Notes under the pieces: generated by a model
Database searches by the model: none
What the model saw: only the letters and a program-made list of their open reading frames with translations
Told to the model about the DNA's origin: nothing
Made by a program: the position numbers and the translations under genes
Shown here: one piece after another, positions 48,662 to 60,889 of the stretch
Numbering within the stretch: the first letter of the stretch is position 1
Layout of the letters: each line of letters starts with the position of its first letter
Origin: Stemphylium vesicarium
Taxonomy: Eukaryota; Ascomycota; Dothideomycetes; Pleosporales; Pleosporaceae
NCBI GenBank assembly: GCA_004380135.1
Contig: QXCR01000006.1
Location: 737,697 to 801,696 of the forward strand
Length of the DNA: 64,000 nt
Reading direction: 5' to 3'

Positions 48662-51600
48662 ATGCGTACGGCATGTCTTCGGGCTGCTAGCACTGCTAGT
48701 AGGCTTACACGATCGTCGTCGTGTGTAGCCCAGCTATCCCGGCCACAGCTCGCAGGTAGCTCAGGGCGGGCAGTCGCCTACCGAGCCCAACAGGCGCTCC
48801 AGAAACGCGCCTTTCAGCAACATGCAGCGACGTCAGGCCAGGCCGCAGCGGCGGCAGCTATCGAGACCGCCGACGATGTCTTCGATACGCCGCCTCAGCA
48901 GACCGGCTCTGCGAAGCCACTCGAGGCGCTCGATACCTTTCCCCGTCGTCACATTGGGCCCTCTGCAGAGTCAGCCGAGGCTATGCTCAAGGCTCTCGAC
49001 CCGCCTGCTCACAGTCTGGATGAGTTTGTGAAGCAGGTCATACCCGCCGACATTCTGTCAGCCCGCAAGTTGAAGATTGGGAAATTGTCGCCCTCGCACG
49101 ACGGCGAATGGCAGAGCAACGGCGTGCCCGAGTCGGTTTTCCTTAAGAATGCGAAGAAGATCATGGACCGCAACAAGCCAGGCAAGAGCTTGATCGGACA
49201 GGGATACTACGGTACAAAAGTGCCAGAGGTGATCAAGCGGAATGTGCTCGAGAACCCCGCCTGGTACACCAGCTACACGCCATACCAGCCCGAGATCAGC
49301 CAGGGCCGTCTTGAGTCGCTGCTGAACTTCCAGACCATGGTATCGGATCTGACGGGGCTGAGCATTGCGAATGCGTCTGTTCTCGACGAGCCCACAGCCG
49401 CGGCAGAGGCCATGACCATGTCCATGGGCATGATGCCGCTGTCCAAGCAGAAGAGCAAGAACAAGACTTTCTTGGTCTCAGAGAGGTGTCACCCGCAGAC
49501 GCTCGCGGTTTTGTACTCGCGCGCCGAAGGCTTCGGCATCAAGATCGAGGTCGCCGACGTGCTCAAGGACAACAGCAAGAGGGTCGAGGAGATTGGCCAA
49601 GACCTGGTCGGTGTGCTGGCCCAGTACCCAGACACCGACGGAGGTGTCAACGACTTCCGTGGGCTTGCGGAAAAGGTGCACAAGACGGGTGCTCTCTTCA
49701 GCGTAGCCACCGACCTCCTCGCGCTCACACTTCTTACTCCACCAGGAGAGTTTGGCGCCGACATCGCCTTCGGAAACGCGCAGCGATTCGGTGTGCCTCT
49801 GGGCTTCGGCGGACCACACGCTGCTTTCTTTGCCTGCGACGAGAAGTACAAGCGCAAGATTCCTGGTCGCTTGATCGGTCTCTCCAAGGACAGGCTCGGT
49901 AACCATGCCGCACGTCTTGCGCTGCAGACTCGTGAGCAGCACATTCGTCGCGAGAAGGCAACGAGCAACATTTGCACAGCACAGGCCCTTTTGGCCAACA
50001 TGAGCGCCATGTACGCTGTCTACCATGGACCCAATGGCCTCACTGCCATCGCGAAACAAGTCGTTGCAAAGGCCCGACTCGTTCAGCAAGCACTCATCGA
50101 CAATGGCTTCAGAACTGGACAACGCGGAAACATGAACAACGCACCTGCCATGTTCGACACCTTCATCGTGGAGACCGGAAAAAACACGGATGGAATCATT
50201 GCTGATCTCGAGAAGAGGCAGCTTCTTGTGCGAAGGGTTGACGATGGACATATCGGTATTTCCGTTGACGAGACCACTACCGCGCAGACCATCACCAACC
50301 TACTGGGAGCTTTCAGGCAATTTGGAAAGGGTGATCGTACATCTTTCAACGAGCCCGTCGACATCGAGCTTCCGGCGCCCTTCAAGCGAACCAGCGAGTT
50401 CATGACCCACCCCGTCTTCAACTCCCACCACTCCGAGACGGAACTCCTCCGTTACATCAACCACCTCTCCTCAAAAGATCTTTCATTGGTGCACTCAATG
50501 ATTCCTCTCGGATCATGCACCATGAAGCTCAACTCTACTGCCGAAATGGCGCCTGTTTCGTTCGACACCGTCTCCAACTTACATCCTTTCCTGCCACTAG
50601 AGCGTGCCCAGGGATACACTGAGATGATCAAGCAACTGGAGGATGATTTGGCCGACATTACTGGCTTCCACTCGGTTTCTCTGCAACCCAATTCTGGCGC
50701 CCAGGGTGAGTTCACTGGTCTCCGCGTCATTCGCAAGTACCTTGAGCAGCAGCCCGGAAAGAAGCGTGACATCTGCTTGATTCCCGTTTCGGCGCACGGC
50801 ACGAACCCCGCTAGTGCTGCCATGTGCGGTATGCGGGTTGTACCCATCAAGTGCGACCAGGCCACTGGTAACCTTGACATGGCGGACCTCAAGGCCAAGT
50901 GCGAAAAGCACAGTGAAGAGCTTGGTGCTTTCATGGTCACCTACCCCAGTACCTTTGGAGTCTTTGAGCCCAATGTTAAGGCGGCTTGCGATCTGATCCA
51001 TGAGCATGGCGGTCAGGTCTACATGGATGGCGCCAATATGAACGCCCAGATTGGTCTTTGCTCACCTGGCGAGATCGGTGCGGACGTATGCCATCTCAAC
51101 CTCCACAAGACCTTCTGTATTCCTCACGGTGGCGGTGGACCCGGTGTTGGGCCCATTGGTGTCAAGGAACACCTTTCACCCTTCCTTCCAGGCCATCTCC
51201 GCGGCGAGACCGGTGGCGAACAAGCCATCCACCCTGTCAGCGGCGCTCCCTGGGGAAGCGCCAGTATCCTCCCCATCAGCTGGGCATACATCAAGATGAT
51301 GGGCGCAGTCGGTCTCACCCAAGCCACCAAGATCACCCTCCTCAACGCCAACTACATCCTCTCCCGCTTGAAGCCGCACTACCCTATCCTTTACACCAAC
51401 GAGCAAGGCCGATGCGCCCACGAGTTTATCCTCGATGTCCGCGGTTTCAAAGAGAGTGCTGGCATTGAAGCCATAGATATCGCCAAGCGTCTTCAAGACT
51501 ACGGTTTCCACGCACCGACTATGAGCTGGCCCGTCGCGAACACCCTCATGATCGAGCCTACAGAATCCGAGAGCAAGGCAGAGCTTGACAGGTTCTGCGA

Positions 51601-51963
51601 CGCTCTCATTTCCATTCGAAAGGAAATCCAGCAAGTTGAAGACGGCAAGCAACCTAGGGAAGGCAATGTGCTCAAGATGAGCCCACATACCCAACAGGAT
51701 CTTATCATGGGCGAATGGAACAGGAGTTATACCCGCGAGAACGCAGCCTATCCTTTGAGCTACCTCAAGGCGAAGAAATTCTGGCCTTCTGTTGCAAGGT
51801 TGGATGATGGTAAGTACCGACCCTCATCTCTTTACTTTCCCAAGGACATGTGAAGCTAATATGATCAACAGCCTACGGTGACACGAACCTTTTTTGTACT
51901 TGCGCGCCTGTTGAGGGCGAGGACAGCGACATCACCGGTGCCGCTGCGCCCAACCCAACTTAA
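48662..51963 (+). CDS. GCV2: Glycine dehydrogenase (decarboxylating), P-protein, mitochondrial
   Basis: PLP enzyme of the glycine cleavage complex: decarboxylates glycine and passes the aminomethyl group to the lipoyl H-protein in the mitochondrial matrix. Exons 48662-51809 and 51872-51963, with a 62-bp intron near the 3' end, give 1,079 residues. The Arg/Ser-rich N-terminus (RTACLRAASTASRLTRSSS) is a mitochondrial presequence. Conserved blocks are FPRRHIGPSAESAEAML, QTREQHIRREKATSNICTAQ, the glycine-rich LIPVSAHGTNPASAAMCG, and the PLP-lysine site HLNLHKTFCIPHGGGGPG near residue 815. After splicing, the C-terminus reads RLDDAYGDTNLFCTCAPVE, matching the family; without splicing it would end early. 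Start set to the first ATG, after the ATTC repeat. Confidence 0.96.
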
Positions 51964-52608
51964 AACATGCTGCGCATGTTTCCCTTTCACGTTTTCAACT
52001 TACGACCTTCGACTTTCTTGTATTACCCCAAGGCGCGCGGACGGGCTTCCTTTTTACGGACCTGTTTTCCTTCAACAAGCCACCCCACAAGCGTTGGTGT
52101 TCCGGCGTCTACATTCACCATGTATTTTTCAACACATTGCCGGTAGGTAGATAAAGGGTGGAAATGTTTGCATTGATGGCGTTCTCTGGGTCTTTCATGT
52201 ATTGGTCGCATATTCATGTGCTTTATGAGATGGTCAACATGGGTCATATCAATGATATGTGAACTTTGATGTTCAAAATTATACTTGGCTCGCGCGTGCC
52301 GAATGAGTGAGGAAATTGATGTCATTGCTGTAGGGCATTCATGCAGCGTTTGAGCTAAGGAAGAAAAAGCGAATACCTTTGGGCAAGAAGCCGTGTGCCA
52401 TTGGGTGGGTCTTTTTCGCTACGATTCTGCGTAAAAGTGGCGATGCAGTGGATAGGTTCACTGCCGCAGCTGTTGCATTACTCATGGCGCATGGCTGGCC
52501 TGTCTGACTTCTTTCAAACCCTCCATGCCAAGAGCATCGTGGAACAACGACGAGTACACGGACTGACTGACAATTTTCTCTCGATAAATTAAGACATCCT
52601 TTTTCTAT
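51964..52608. other. Convergent 3' region, GCV2 / flavin monooxygenase
   Basis: 645 bp between two converging stop codons. No gene or clear terminator hairpin was recognised. Confidence 0.6.
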
Positions 52609-54790
52609 CTACTGCTTATAAGGTGGGATAGCAATACCTTCCTTGAGTGCCTTAAGGCGCAAAGCAAGCAGCTTCGACAAATAACGAGTCATGGGTAGGA
52701 AACCAACCATAATCCAGAGATTCGGTACACCAGATTCTCTGAACGCCGTCTTGGCTTCGCCTTCCTCATCCACACCCCAGATAGGCCCTACCCTGTTTGC
52801 GATCTCATTCCCAAGTGTAGCCCGGATAGATTCAATCGTGTTTGTGAAGCCCGTCGCAAAAACAACTAAATCGAACTCTTTCTCTCTCCCGCCGCTCAAA
52901 ATGACCTTGTCCTCCGTGAAGCGCTCGATAAAGCCCTGTTCGACCTTGATCTTATCGTCGATGATCTCCTTGCAAGCACCTGCATCGAAGTAGAACCCGC
53001 CATTGCGAGTCTGGCCTAGCGTCGCATTCCCAGTATTGCGCTGGCCACGCCACGTTCGCAAGCCTTTGGCGTGAAGACCATCAAGCAGCGGCTTGTCGAG
53101 ATGCTCCAGGACCGCTGCAGTGCGCCTGCCGAGTTCCTCGCCGGGCCCGCAAGGCGTTGCAAAGAACAGCCGGTCCTGCTCTTCCAGCTTCGGGATATCG
53201 CGTGTCTTGCTATCTGGGGTGTAGCCTCCAAGGATGCGGGGCACAGAGTGGGTGAGGGACATGACATAGGTCGGGGAGCGCTGGAGGAGGGTGACGTCGA
53301 TGCCGCGGCGGGAGCAGTCATAAGCCGTATCGAAGCCGGAAGATGATGTACCGACAACGCAGACTTTCTTAAATCCTCGAGAGCAGTCGTGAGCGCTGGA
53401 ATGCCGAATGGTACCTTTGTATCCGTTCATGCCAGGAACGTCCGGTATCGAGGGTAGGCCACAGAGCGACGTAGCCATGATCAGCTGCTTGGGATGGAGC
53501 ACTCGGCTTTCCTTGCCTTCCTTATTCACAGTAACGGTCCAACGGCCTTGTTTATCTTGCTTGGCGTCGGTAACGCCAGATTTGGTCCAAACGTTGAGGT
53601 CGAGCGCAGAAGCGTACCACTGCATGTAGAGGCCTTGCTTCTGAGCTGGGGTATATGTAGGCCAGCCCTTGGGGTAGGGAAAGTATGGTAGCGCATCGGG
53701 CCAGTGAGGAAAATGGAGTGAGAGGTATTCGTAGCGCTTACGCCAGATATCGCCGATCTCATCGCTTTTCTCAATGATGAGGCTGTCCATACCGAGAGCC
53801 TTTAGTCGTGCTGCCATGGCTAGACCACTGAAATACTCAGGTTAGTAGATGAAGCTTCGATTACAATGTTGCTGCGACTTTTCCATAGTCTTATATCCTG
53901 GTCATGGGAGGAAGCGGAGGATTGGACTGGTATGGTGATGCTTACTTTTGTCCGCCCCCAATAATGAGAACCTCGGGGTCAGCAGCATCAACATCCTGCG
54001 CTCTCTGCTTCTCCCAACTAATCAAACCAGTCATGTGCCCGTCCTCAGGTAATACTTCAGGGAAATCGATGAGCTCTTCGGCAACCGTGTGCATAGTGTA
54101 AATCTTCCAACCATCGTTCTTGGTGAGAACGGAATTGACAACGGCCGAAGCGACTACGGTGTCTGTCTCGAAAGATACCACGAATTGGAGATGGGCAAAG
54201 TCGGGATACGGGCGAGCAACCCTTGGCACAGGGCCAAGGAAACGGAAGTTTCTCGCTCGTGTCTGGGGGAATAAATCGGTGGCGGCTTTCAGGATTGCCG
54301 GTCGCCAGTTGAACGTGCGGAAGTCCCATGTGAAGGACAACTTATCACGCCACACACCTGTAGGGGAAAGAGATAGATGTTAAAACAAGTCCGAACACAT
54401 GACATACTCGCTCTTAGGTGGTGCGCTGAAAAGGTCCATAGGATAAAGAGACTCACCGTAGTCGAGGAATAGGTCGGTAAAGGCTTCAACGTCTCCCTTT
54501 TCCATGGCATTGGAAAGTCTCTCCACAATACCCTCTGCTTCAACTTGTGCATTGCAATTGGGCGGTATCTCGATGCCTAATAAATCGGTCGTGGGGAGGG
54601 GGTGATTGTATTCGAAGTCGTACATGAAATCATCGGCGACGGGAGGCTTTGGAACCTCATGCTTTCCTATGACGATGTCAGACTTGATCTCGGGGATGGT
54701 GTCGATGGAACCCATCTTGTCATCTTTTGCTGGGAGGGGCAGATAGATAGAAGGAAGAGTGGAAGCGGGCTTGCTGCTGCTGATGGCCAT
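52609..54790 (-). CDS. Flavin-containing monooxygenase with N-terminal NTF2-like part
   Basis: FAD/NADPH monooxygenase of the class B flavin type, 654 residues. Exons 54790-54457, 54357-53946 and 53827-52609 (introns 99 and 118 bp). Residues 60-200 resemble an NTF2/SnoaL-like fold often found in front of this fungal subgroup. FAD site VLIIGGGQNG (about 248) is completed by splicing, followed by LIIEKSDEIGDIWRKRY, YKGTIRHSSAH in the FMO-signature position, the second Rossmann motif VVGTSSSG and the C-terminal VVFATGF. YUCCA-like and Baeyer-Villiger oxidations are both possible; the substrate is unknown. The frame is open upstream only from a TTG, so the first ATG (54790) is the start. It is divergent from the aldo-keto reductase. 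Confidence 0.88.
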
Positions 54791-55404
54791 TAATGGCACT
54801 CCGGCGACAAGGAGGACTTTTATCAACTTGGGATTGATAGATACAGGAGACCTTGAGCCATGACAAGATTGTCTAGCGTTGCATCAAATGACGCGTACCG
54901 ACGACGTGTATGCGCTTTGCCTCGCGATACGGCGCGTCCAAGGCCAGAGTCTAAATTCCGGCGATTCGCTACCCTGCGCTGATGGGGAGCGGGACCTGGA
55001 AGACCAGCAACAAAAACGGCAGATTTCGCCATCACATGACCAATTCAATGAGTGCGCCCCTCCGCTCGACGTCTTGGGTTCTTGAAGATGCAGGGAGGCG
55101 GAAGGCGCGAGAGCAACGAACGCAAATGATGGGGAATGGTACTTTACCCAAATAGGCAATTTTCGCCGATTGTCGTGACTTAGACTTTCTGTAGAACTTG
55201 ACTAGCCGATTGATACCGTGACTTCGAATACCGAGATGCCCTGTCTTGATAATCAAACTTAATGACACTTACCATTACTGCGCTTCAATCTTCTTTGAAA
55301 TTTCATTTCTGCTTTACCATTATCCATTAGCCGCGTCAGCTCCCAAGTCATCTTTGGAGGCAAGGGCCATACAAGGAACCAGCTTCTATACCACAAGACA
55401 TACA
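54791..55404. promoter_or_regulatory. Divergent promoter, flavin monooxygenase / aldo-keto reductase
   Basis: 614 bp between two outward-reading starts, suggesting co-regulation. No clear CGG-spacer-CCG site was found here. Confidence 0.6.
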
Positions 55405-56766
55405 ATGGCAATGGCCTCTGTAGCTTCTCATTTCACGCTCAACACAGGCGCAAGCATCCCCGCTGTTGGCCTAGGTGATTTTGATCCGACACAACGAAAT
55501 CATCAATAAGAAGGCTAATGATCCATCTAAAGGCACCTGGAGGTCAGAGCCAGGAGAGGTCCGCCACGCAGTCTCTTTCGCCTTGAAACAGGGTTACCGT
55601 CATGTTGACGCGGCTTTGTAAGTGTGATGAAGACCCCACCCTTTCAAAAACGTTGAATGATTTGCTCATTAGTGGCCGAACAGGATTTATGGTAGGTTGT
55701 AAGCGTTCGTTGATCGTGATCCGGTAAACCGCCGACCATTCCTTTGCTGACACTCACCCCTCACTTTAGGTAACGAACACGAGGTCGGGCATGGCATCAA
55801 GGACAGTGGTGTGCCTCGAGAGGACATCTTCTTGACGAGCAAGCTTTGGAACACGTATCATCCGAACGTCAAGGAGGGTCTTCAAAAATCTCTGAACGCC
55901 CTTGGCACAGACTATCTTGATCTTTACGTACGTCGCAATCTTGCAGCCATCAGAGCTGCTCGCTGGCCAATCTGGTAAATGAATGGAGAAACCATGGTCT
56001 GATACCTCAACAGCTCATTCACTGGCCGATTCGTCTCGTTCCTGTAAGTCCTAGCCTCTGCTTTCGTGATCTTTCTGTATAACGAAACGCTGATATGGGG
56101 CCTGCTAAAGAACGAGTCGAGCGAGCTTCTCCCTGTTAATCCTGACGGTACGCGATCCGTTGACCTGGAGTGGGATCAAAGCGAGACATGGCGCCAGATG
56201 GAAGAGATCTATAAGGCTGGCCACGTCAAGGCCATCGGAGTTGCCAACTGGTCGATTCCCTACCTTGAGAAATTGAGCAAGACGTGGAAGGTTGTCCCCG
56301 CGATCAACCAAGTAGAGTTGCACCCTTTACTCCCTCAACACAAACTCCGGGAATATTGCGCGAAGTGTGGCATATTGCTCGAGGCCTATTCGCCGCTTGG
56401 ATCAGCGGGTGAGTTGAAGATTTCTTAGGTCATACGGTTACATGCGACTGTTGCTGACCTCATTCCTCTGGACTAGGCGCACCGCTGATGTGCGATGATA
56501 GCATTTCGGACATCGCAAGGAAACACGATGTTTCTCCTGCTACGATCCTAATCAGCTATCATGTAAACAACGGGATTGTGGTTTTGCCAAAGTCTGTGCA
56601 TGAGAAAAGGATCGTTAGCAACAAGACAACCATTGATTTGTGCGAGGAAGATATGGCGGAACTAGATTCTCTGGCTGCCAAAGGAAAGGCAAAGCGTATC
56701 AACATACCGTCGTGGGGCTGGGATCTCGGTTTCGATGATTGGTATAGTCCAGTCGCAACCTCTTGA
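55405..56766 (+). CDS. Aldo-keto reductase (Gcy1/Ypr1-like)
   Basis: NADPH-dependent carbonyl reductase of the AKR superfamily, 312 residues. Exons 55405-55474, 55533-55617, 55684-55691, 55770-55927, 56014-56043, 56111-56408 and 56477-56766. The tetrad is visible only after splicing: Asp in RHVDAA, Tyr in LIYGNEHEVG (built from an 8-nt micro-exon), Lys in LTSKLW and His in LIHWPIRLVP (on a 30-nt exon). Further AKR blocks are GVANWSIPYLEKL, AINQVELHPLLPQ, ILLEAYSPLGS and VLPKSVHEKRI. The model joins in frame throughout. Six introns in under 1.4 kb is dense for this window. Its partner in a divergent pair is the flavin monooxygenase. Confidence 0.87.
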
Positions 56767-56988
56767 TTGAAGGTTTAGAGTAGATTTGCCACGAGGAAAT
56801 GCACGGTACTCCGCAATAAAGTCTTATGCTCTGATACGGAAATATTCTCTAATCTCTCTCTCACACACCTCCATACATGCTGTATCTAAGCGCGGCTACC
56901 ATTCCTGAAACCATGTCGAAATTATAAGCCGAGCAGAAAAGACTAATGTTGTGATGAGGCGTGGAACACATCATGTAAACATATTACA

Positions 56989-59128
56989 TTAGGTTCCCTC
57001 CTTGCCTCCATTCATAAGCGCATTTACAGCGTGACTAACATCCCAGGCGAAGTCATCCCTCAGCTTATCGAGGATCGGCATCAAGGCTGCTTGCTCCCCA
57101 GGACTGTGAACGTACTTTCCGCACATAGAGATGGCCACAGCAGCACTCGTGAGAGCCTCATGTCGATCCGAATGACAAGCCGCAAGTCCACAGATGGTCC
57201 TCATTGAATGCAATAAGAGCGCCTCAGAAGCTTGGGAAGCAAGTTTACCTCCCCCTAGCCTCTGCTTCTGCAGCTGCGCTTCGTGGCTAGCCAGTATCAT
57301 CCGCCCAAACTCGATGTGCTGGAGAGCCATGACCTGGCATGGGTTGGCTAACCAAATTTCGGGAAGATAGCGTCGCTGGTTCGGGGCGCTCTTCCGAAAA
57401 AACAAGGGTTGAAAGCAAGGAGGTGGTCGCGTGTCCCAATCAAACTCGAAGGCCTTGAGTGCACCCCATAGCTCCGATGCACTTAGATGGCCGTCTTTGC
57501 TTGCATCGGCCCCATTGCTACCGAATCGAAGCTTCAGCACGTGGGAGCACCATACAAGGACTCGTCTCGTCCACAGATACTCGTCATCCGCATCGCCGTG
57601 ATCGACGCGTAGGCAGTCCTTGAGTGTGGGGATGGGCAGCATCAAGGGACGCTGATACAACAGCACAGCCCATATCTCCATCCGGAGGGCCACTAAGAAC
57701 GCAGCAATACTCGCTGACTGATGGCTTACTTGAATGATGCGGAGAGGGGTGAAGAGGCTGGGTAATACATGTTCCAGGCCACGGCCCTGAGCAAATTGCG
57801 TCTCGAAATTGTGTTGAACCGCAGTCTGAAAGACTTCGAAGTCTGATCCAGTCAACAGAACTAGATACGCTGAGTCAGCTTGGAATGAACGGCGCAGACC
57901 GTCGGCTGAAGGGCTGATAAGGATCTGAGATCTCACCATCGTTTTGCTCGTGGAACCTAAGAACGGTAATGGCGGATAGTATGTCGCCATCTGCATACTC
58001 CTCTGAGTTGACAGACGCGTCGATGAGGAGACTAATGCATGTGCTTTGATACTGTATCACTGACTCCCCCGTAAGATGCGGGAGCTGTATTCCTTCGAAC
58101 TCAATAATGTCTGGTGACGATGACTTGGCACGCATACGTAGAAGATATTGAGCGGATATTCCGCAGATGGAGTTGAGAACCAGGGAGTTATTCAGAGCTC
58201 TCAAAGGAAGATATGTACCGAAATGGTTGGACCTATCCGTGGCATCAAACTGCATGATAGTAGTCAAATTCCCAGACATAAGATATCTATGGAGCTTGAA
58301 CAACTTACTATTGTGGCCAGATTTTTTATGAAACAACGAATTAGGCAAGCTTCCTGCAGACCCAGCGGACTAGTCGTTGTAGGAGAATTGGGCATATCCT
58401 CGAAGGCCATGAATGGCTGTAACTCGGGCTCCGGATCGACCGTGGTCGTCTCCCTTCTTTCCGATTCTTCGAAGTAGTTGGGTATACCTGATGACAATTC
58501 AGAACAATCTAGGCCGTCGTCAACCGGAGCCCTAATCTCTGCTTCATCATCATTCGGGGGGCGATCTCGGGCCGCAGGCCTTGGATCACCGTCTCGTTCT
58601 ATGTCGCCGGCCGGCTGCAGAAGAGATATTGGCGAGTCTCCCGAAAACGATTTCCGCATCGGACTTACGCCTTCAGGTGGGAGCGTGGCTGCCTCGGGCA
58701 GGCCACCTGAGAACGGAGACGAACAATACGCGGGAGGTGGCACAGAGTCTGGTTCCAATCTAGGAACAGCGAACGCGGAGGAAGTGTCACAAGCATGAGT
58801 CGCCGAGGTTGGAAGACTTGTTTTTAGCACAGACCTCCTGTTCGGCGCCGTATACACCCTAAGACGTAGAGACCGATTACCAGGCTCACACTCGACCCCA
58901 GCCTTTTGGCAACACGCGCAAGGAAATTCACCATCGCCTAGCAACCCGACAGATCATTCTTAGAGACGAGTCGACAAGATATGCTGGGTAAAATATGGGA
59001 CGTACATCTTAAATGCTTCCCTTCGCCGTGGTCGTCGTCAGCAAATTAGACACTAAAGGCCCGCTTAGACTCAACTAACGCTTGCATTGTTCACATGGTA
59101 CAGTCCTCGGCCGGCGTTGCGGTGGCAT
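56989..59128 (-). CDS. Zn2Cys6 fungal transcription factor
   Basis: Nuclear binuclear-zinc regulator, 628 residues. Exons 59128-59080, 59020-59006 (15 nt), 58937-58309, 58249-57937 and 57869-56989. The six cysteines appear only when the first two introns are removed: VPCEQCK, then RKHLRC, then DGEFPCACCQKAGVEC, giving C-x2-C-x6-C-x5-C-x2-C-x6-C. A Pro/Ser/acidic linker of about 170 residues follows, then a middle-homology region (LQEACLIRCFIKNLATI, FGTYLPLRALNNSLVLNSIC). The C-terminal half is helical and contains LWGALKAFEFDWDTRPPPCF, as in other fungal regulators. It is divergent from a Gfo/Idh/MocA gene and 222 bp from the aldo-keto reductase stop, so it is the probable local regulator of this group. 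Confidence 0.88.
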
Positions 59129-59628
59129 GATACCTGATTGAGCGCTCGGGGTAAGGTGTTTGAGGGACGGTGGCGGACGGGGAAAATAGTTGGTTGCGGG
59201 GAGAGTCGCCTGCTTCGAGAAGTTCCGTCATTGGCCGGCGAAAATAGCCGATAGGGGAATGGCGCCTATCCGGACGAAACCAGCCCTATGCCCACCGAGA
59301 TGTCATGTTTGGATCTACACTCAAACGTTGATCATGCCTTATCCGCATTCTGAAACAGATGGCAACCATCTATCTTCGCATGCGCCGCCGAGTTTACACT
59401 AACGGTCCAACGGGTGCGACTCGCCTAAATGCTGAGCGATCTAGCGCAGAGGGAAGGCTTAGAGGAAAGTGCTCTGGATAAAATGAGCAGTCGGATCCCA
59501 GGGTGAAAGATATTTCTAAAAGTATCGAGCTCGGCTTACTCCCTCGTCCCGCTTCTCTTCCAAGCGCATCCTTTCTCTATTTTCCATCCTCATCATCGAA
59601 ATACCTAGGTACTGTTACCAAAGGAACC
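59129..59628. promoter_or_regulatory. Divergent promoter, Zn2Cys6 regulator / Gfo-Idh dehydrogenase
   Basis: 500 bp between the two starts. It holds an inverted CGG-N9-CCG at 59236-59250, the layout bound by many Zn2Cys6 dimers. The plus-strand frame stays open upstream to 59503, but only from a GTG. Confidence 0.6.
59236..59250. promoter_or_regulatory. CGG-N9-CCG inverted triplets, candidate Zn2Cys6 operator
   Basis: Two CGG half-sites in inverted orientation, nine bases apart, about 110 bp upstream of the regulator start and 380 bp upstream of the dehydrogenase start. A chance match is possible; the location supports an auto-regulatory site. Confidence 0.35.
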
Positions 59629-60889
59629 ATGCCAATGGCTTCCGTCCCTCGTCTCAAACTTGCCATCTTTGGCCTCGGTCGATTAGGTGTCATCCGCGCC
59701 AAGATTCTAGCCTATCAGCAACCTCTCGTGGAGTTGGTCGCTGTATGCGACACGAAGCCGGGCACAGACGCTTGGGCTGCGCAAAACCTGCCATCGTCCG
59801 TCAGGCATTTCACAGATCCGGAAGATTGTCTGAAACTTAGTGGAGCACAGGCTGTCTTGATCTGTACTGCGACAGCTACCCATGCTCCTCTAATTGTCCG
59901 GGCTCTCGACTTGGGGTTGCACGTTATGTGTGAGAAGCCTATCTCTGTGGACATCGCCACCACCGCTGCGGTGATCGAAAAGGCTCAATCCCGACCTGAT
60001 CTCAAGTTCCTTGTCCCTTTTACCCGCAGATGTAAGTCTTTTTCCACCAAGGATATGCTATTCTATCAGTCTAAAAACAAAGCTGATTGTGTCCAAGATG
60101 AAAGGTCTTATCGTGAGGCTAAGTCACTTGTCGAGAGTGGGGAGCTGGGTGAGGTTCATGCAGTTAAGACTTGGATGAGCGATGTACAAGATCCTGCAGG
60201 TTAGTGGACACGTGTACCTCAGGTGCTATGCGCCGCAGGCTCACAGACACAGGTCATTTCATGACATTTGCTGCGCATTCTGGAGGCATCTTTCTTGACA
60301 TGGGCATTCATCATGTGAGTCGCTCTCCCGGCCCAAATTATCATGTCTAACGATCACGAAGATTGATGCTGGAAGGTATCTTTTGAACATCAAATCCGGC
60401 CCCACGCACCCGAAGAAGCAAGTCAAACGAGTAACAGCTATAGGTCAGCGAGCTGTCTACGCTGATCTTGCAGCTTTTGGAGACGCCGATAATGCCTGGG
60501 GTTTCGTCGAGTTCATCAACGGGAAGGTCTGGACAACACACCTAGCTAGAACCACAACCAATGGTTTCGAGGATTCGACCCGTGTGTGCGGTACTAAGGG
60601 ACATGTCGTCGTTACTCCTGCTAGTAACGTTGAGATCCGGGATCAGTATGGGGTACGCAAGCGCACCGTGCCTGATGCTTTTCAGCTCTTTCCTGAGACA
60701 TTTCTTTCAGACATCACGGAGTTCGTCAATGCGGTTGTTTTCGATCAGCCTCTCACTTGCCTAGCAGAAGACGCTTTCGAGGCAGGCAAGATCTGCACTG
60801 CTCTGCAACATTCCTACCGCACTAGACAGCCGGTATTTTTCGACGACAATGGGTTTCCTATTCTCGATAATACACTGTCTTCGCACTAG
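59629..60889 (+). CDS. Gfo/Idh/MocA-family NAD(P)-dependent dehydrogenase
   Basis: Sugar or inositol-type oxidoreductase of 364 residues. Exons 59629-60031, 60098-60199, 60253-60314 and 60362-60889 with introns of 66, 53 and 47 bp. N-terminal Rossmann motif LAIFGLGRLGVIRAK, acidic VCDTKPG, then the catalytic-region signature VMCEKPIS with the Lys-Pro pair. The C-terminal alpha/beta domain includes GGIFLDMGIHHIDAGRYL, assembled over two introns, where the His/Asp pair of inositol dehydrogenase-like enzymes sits. The C-terminal part (EDAFEAGKICTALQHSYRTRQPV) is also typical. Myo-inositol 2-dehydrogenase is the nearest named function, but the substrate is not certain. It is divergent from the Zn2Cys6 regulator. 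Confidence 0.88.

Noticed and set aside
54791..54826. Twelve-codon extension of the flavin monooxygenase
   Set aside because: It would need a TTG start; the ATG at 54790 is adequate.
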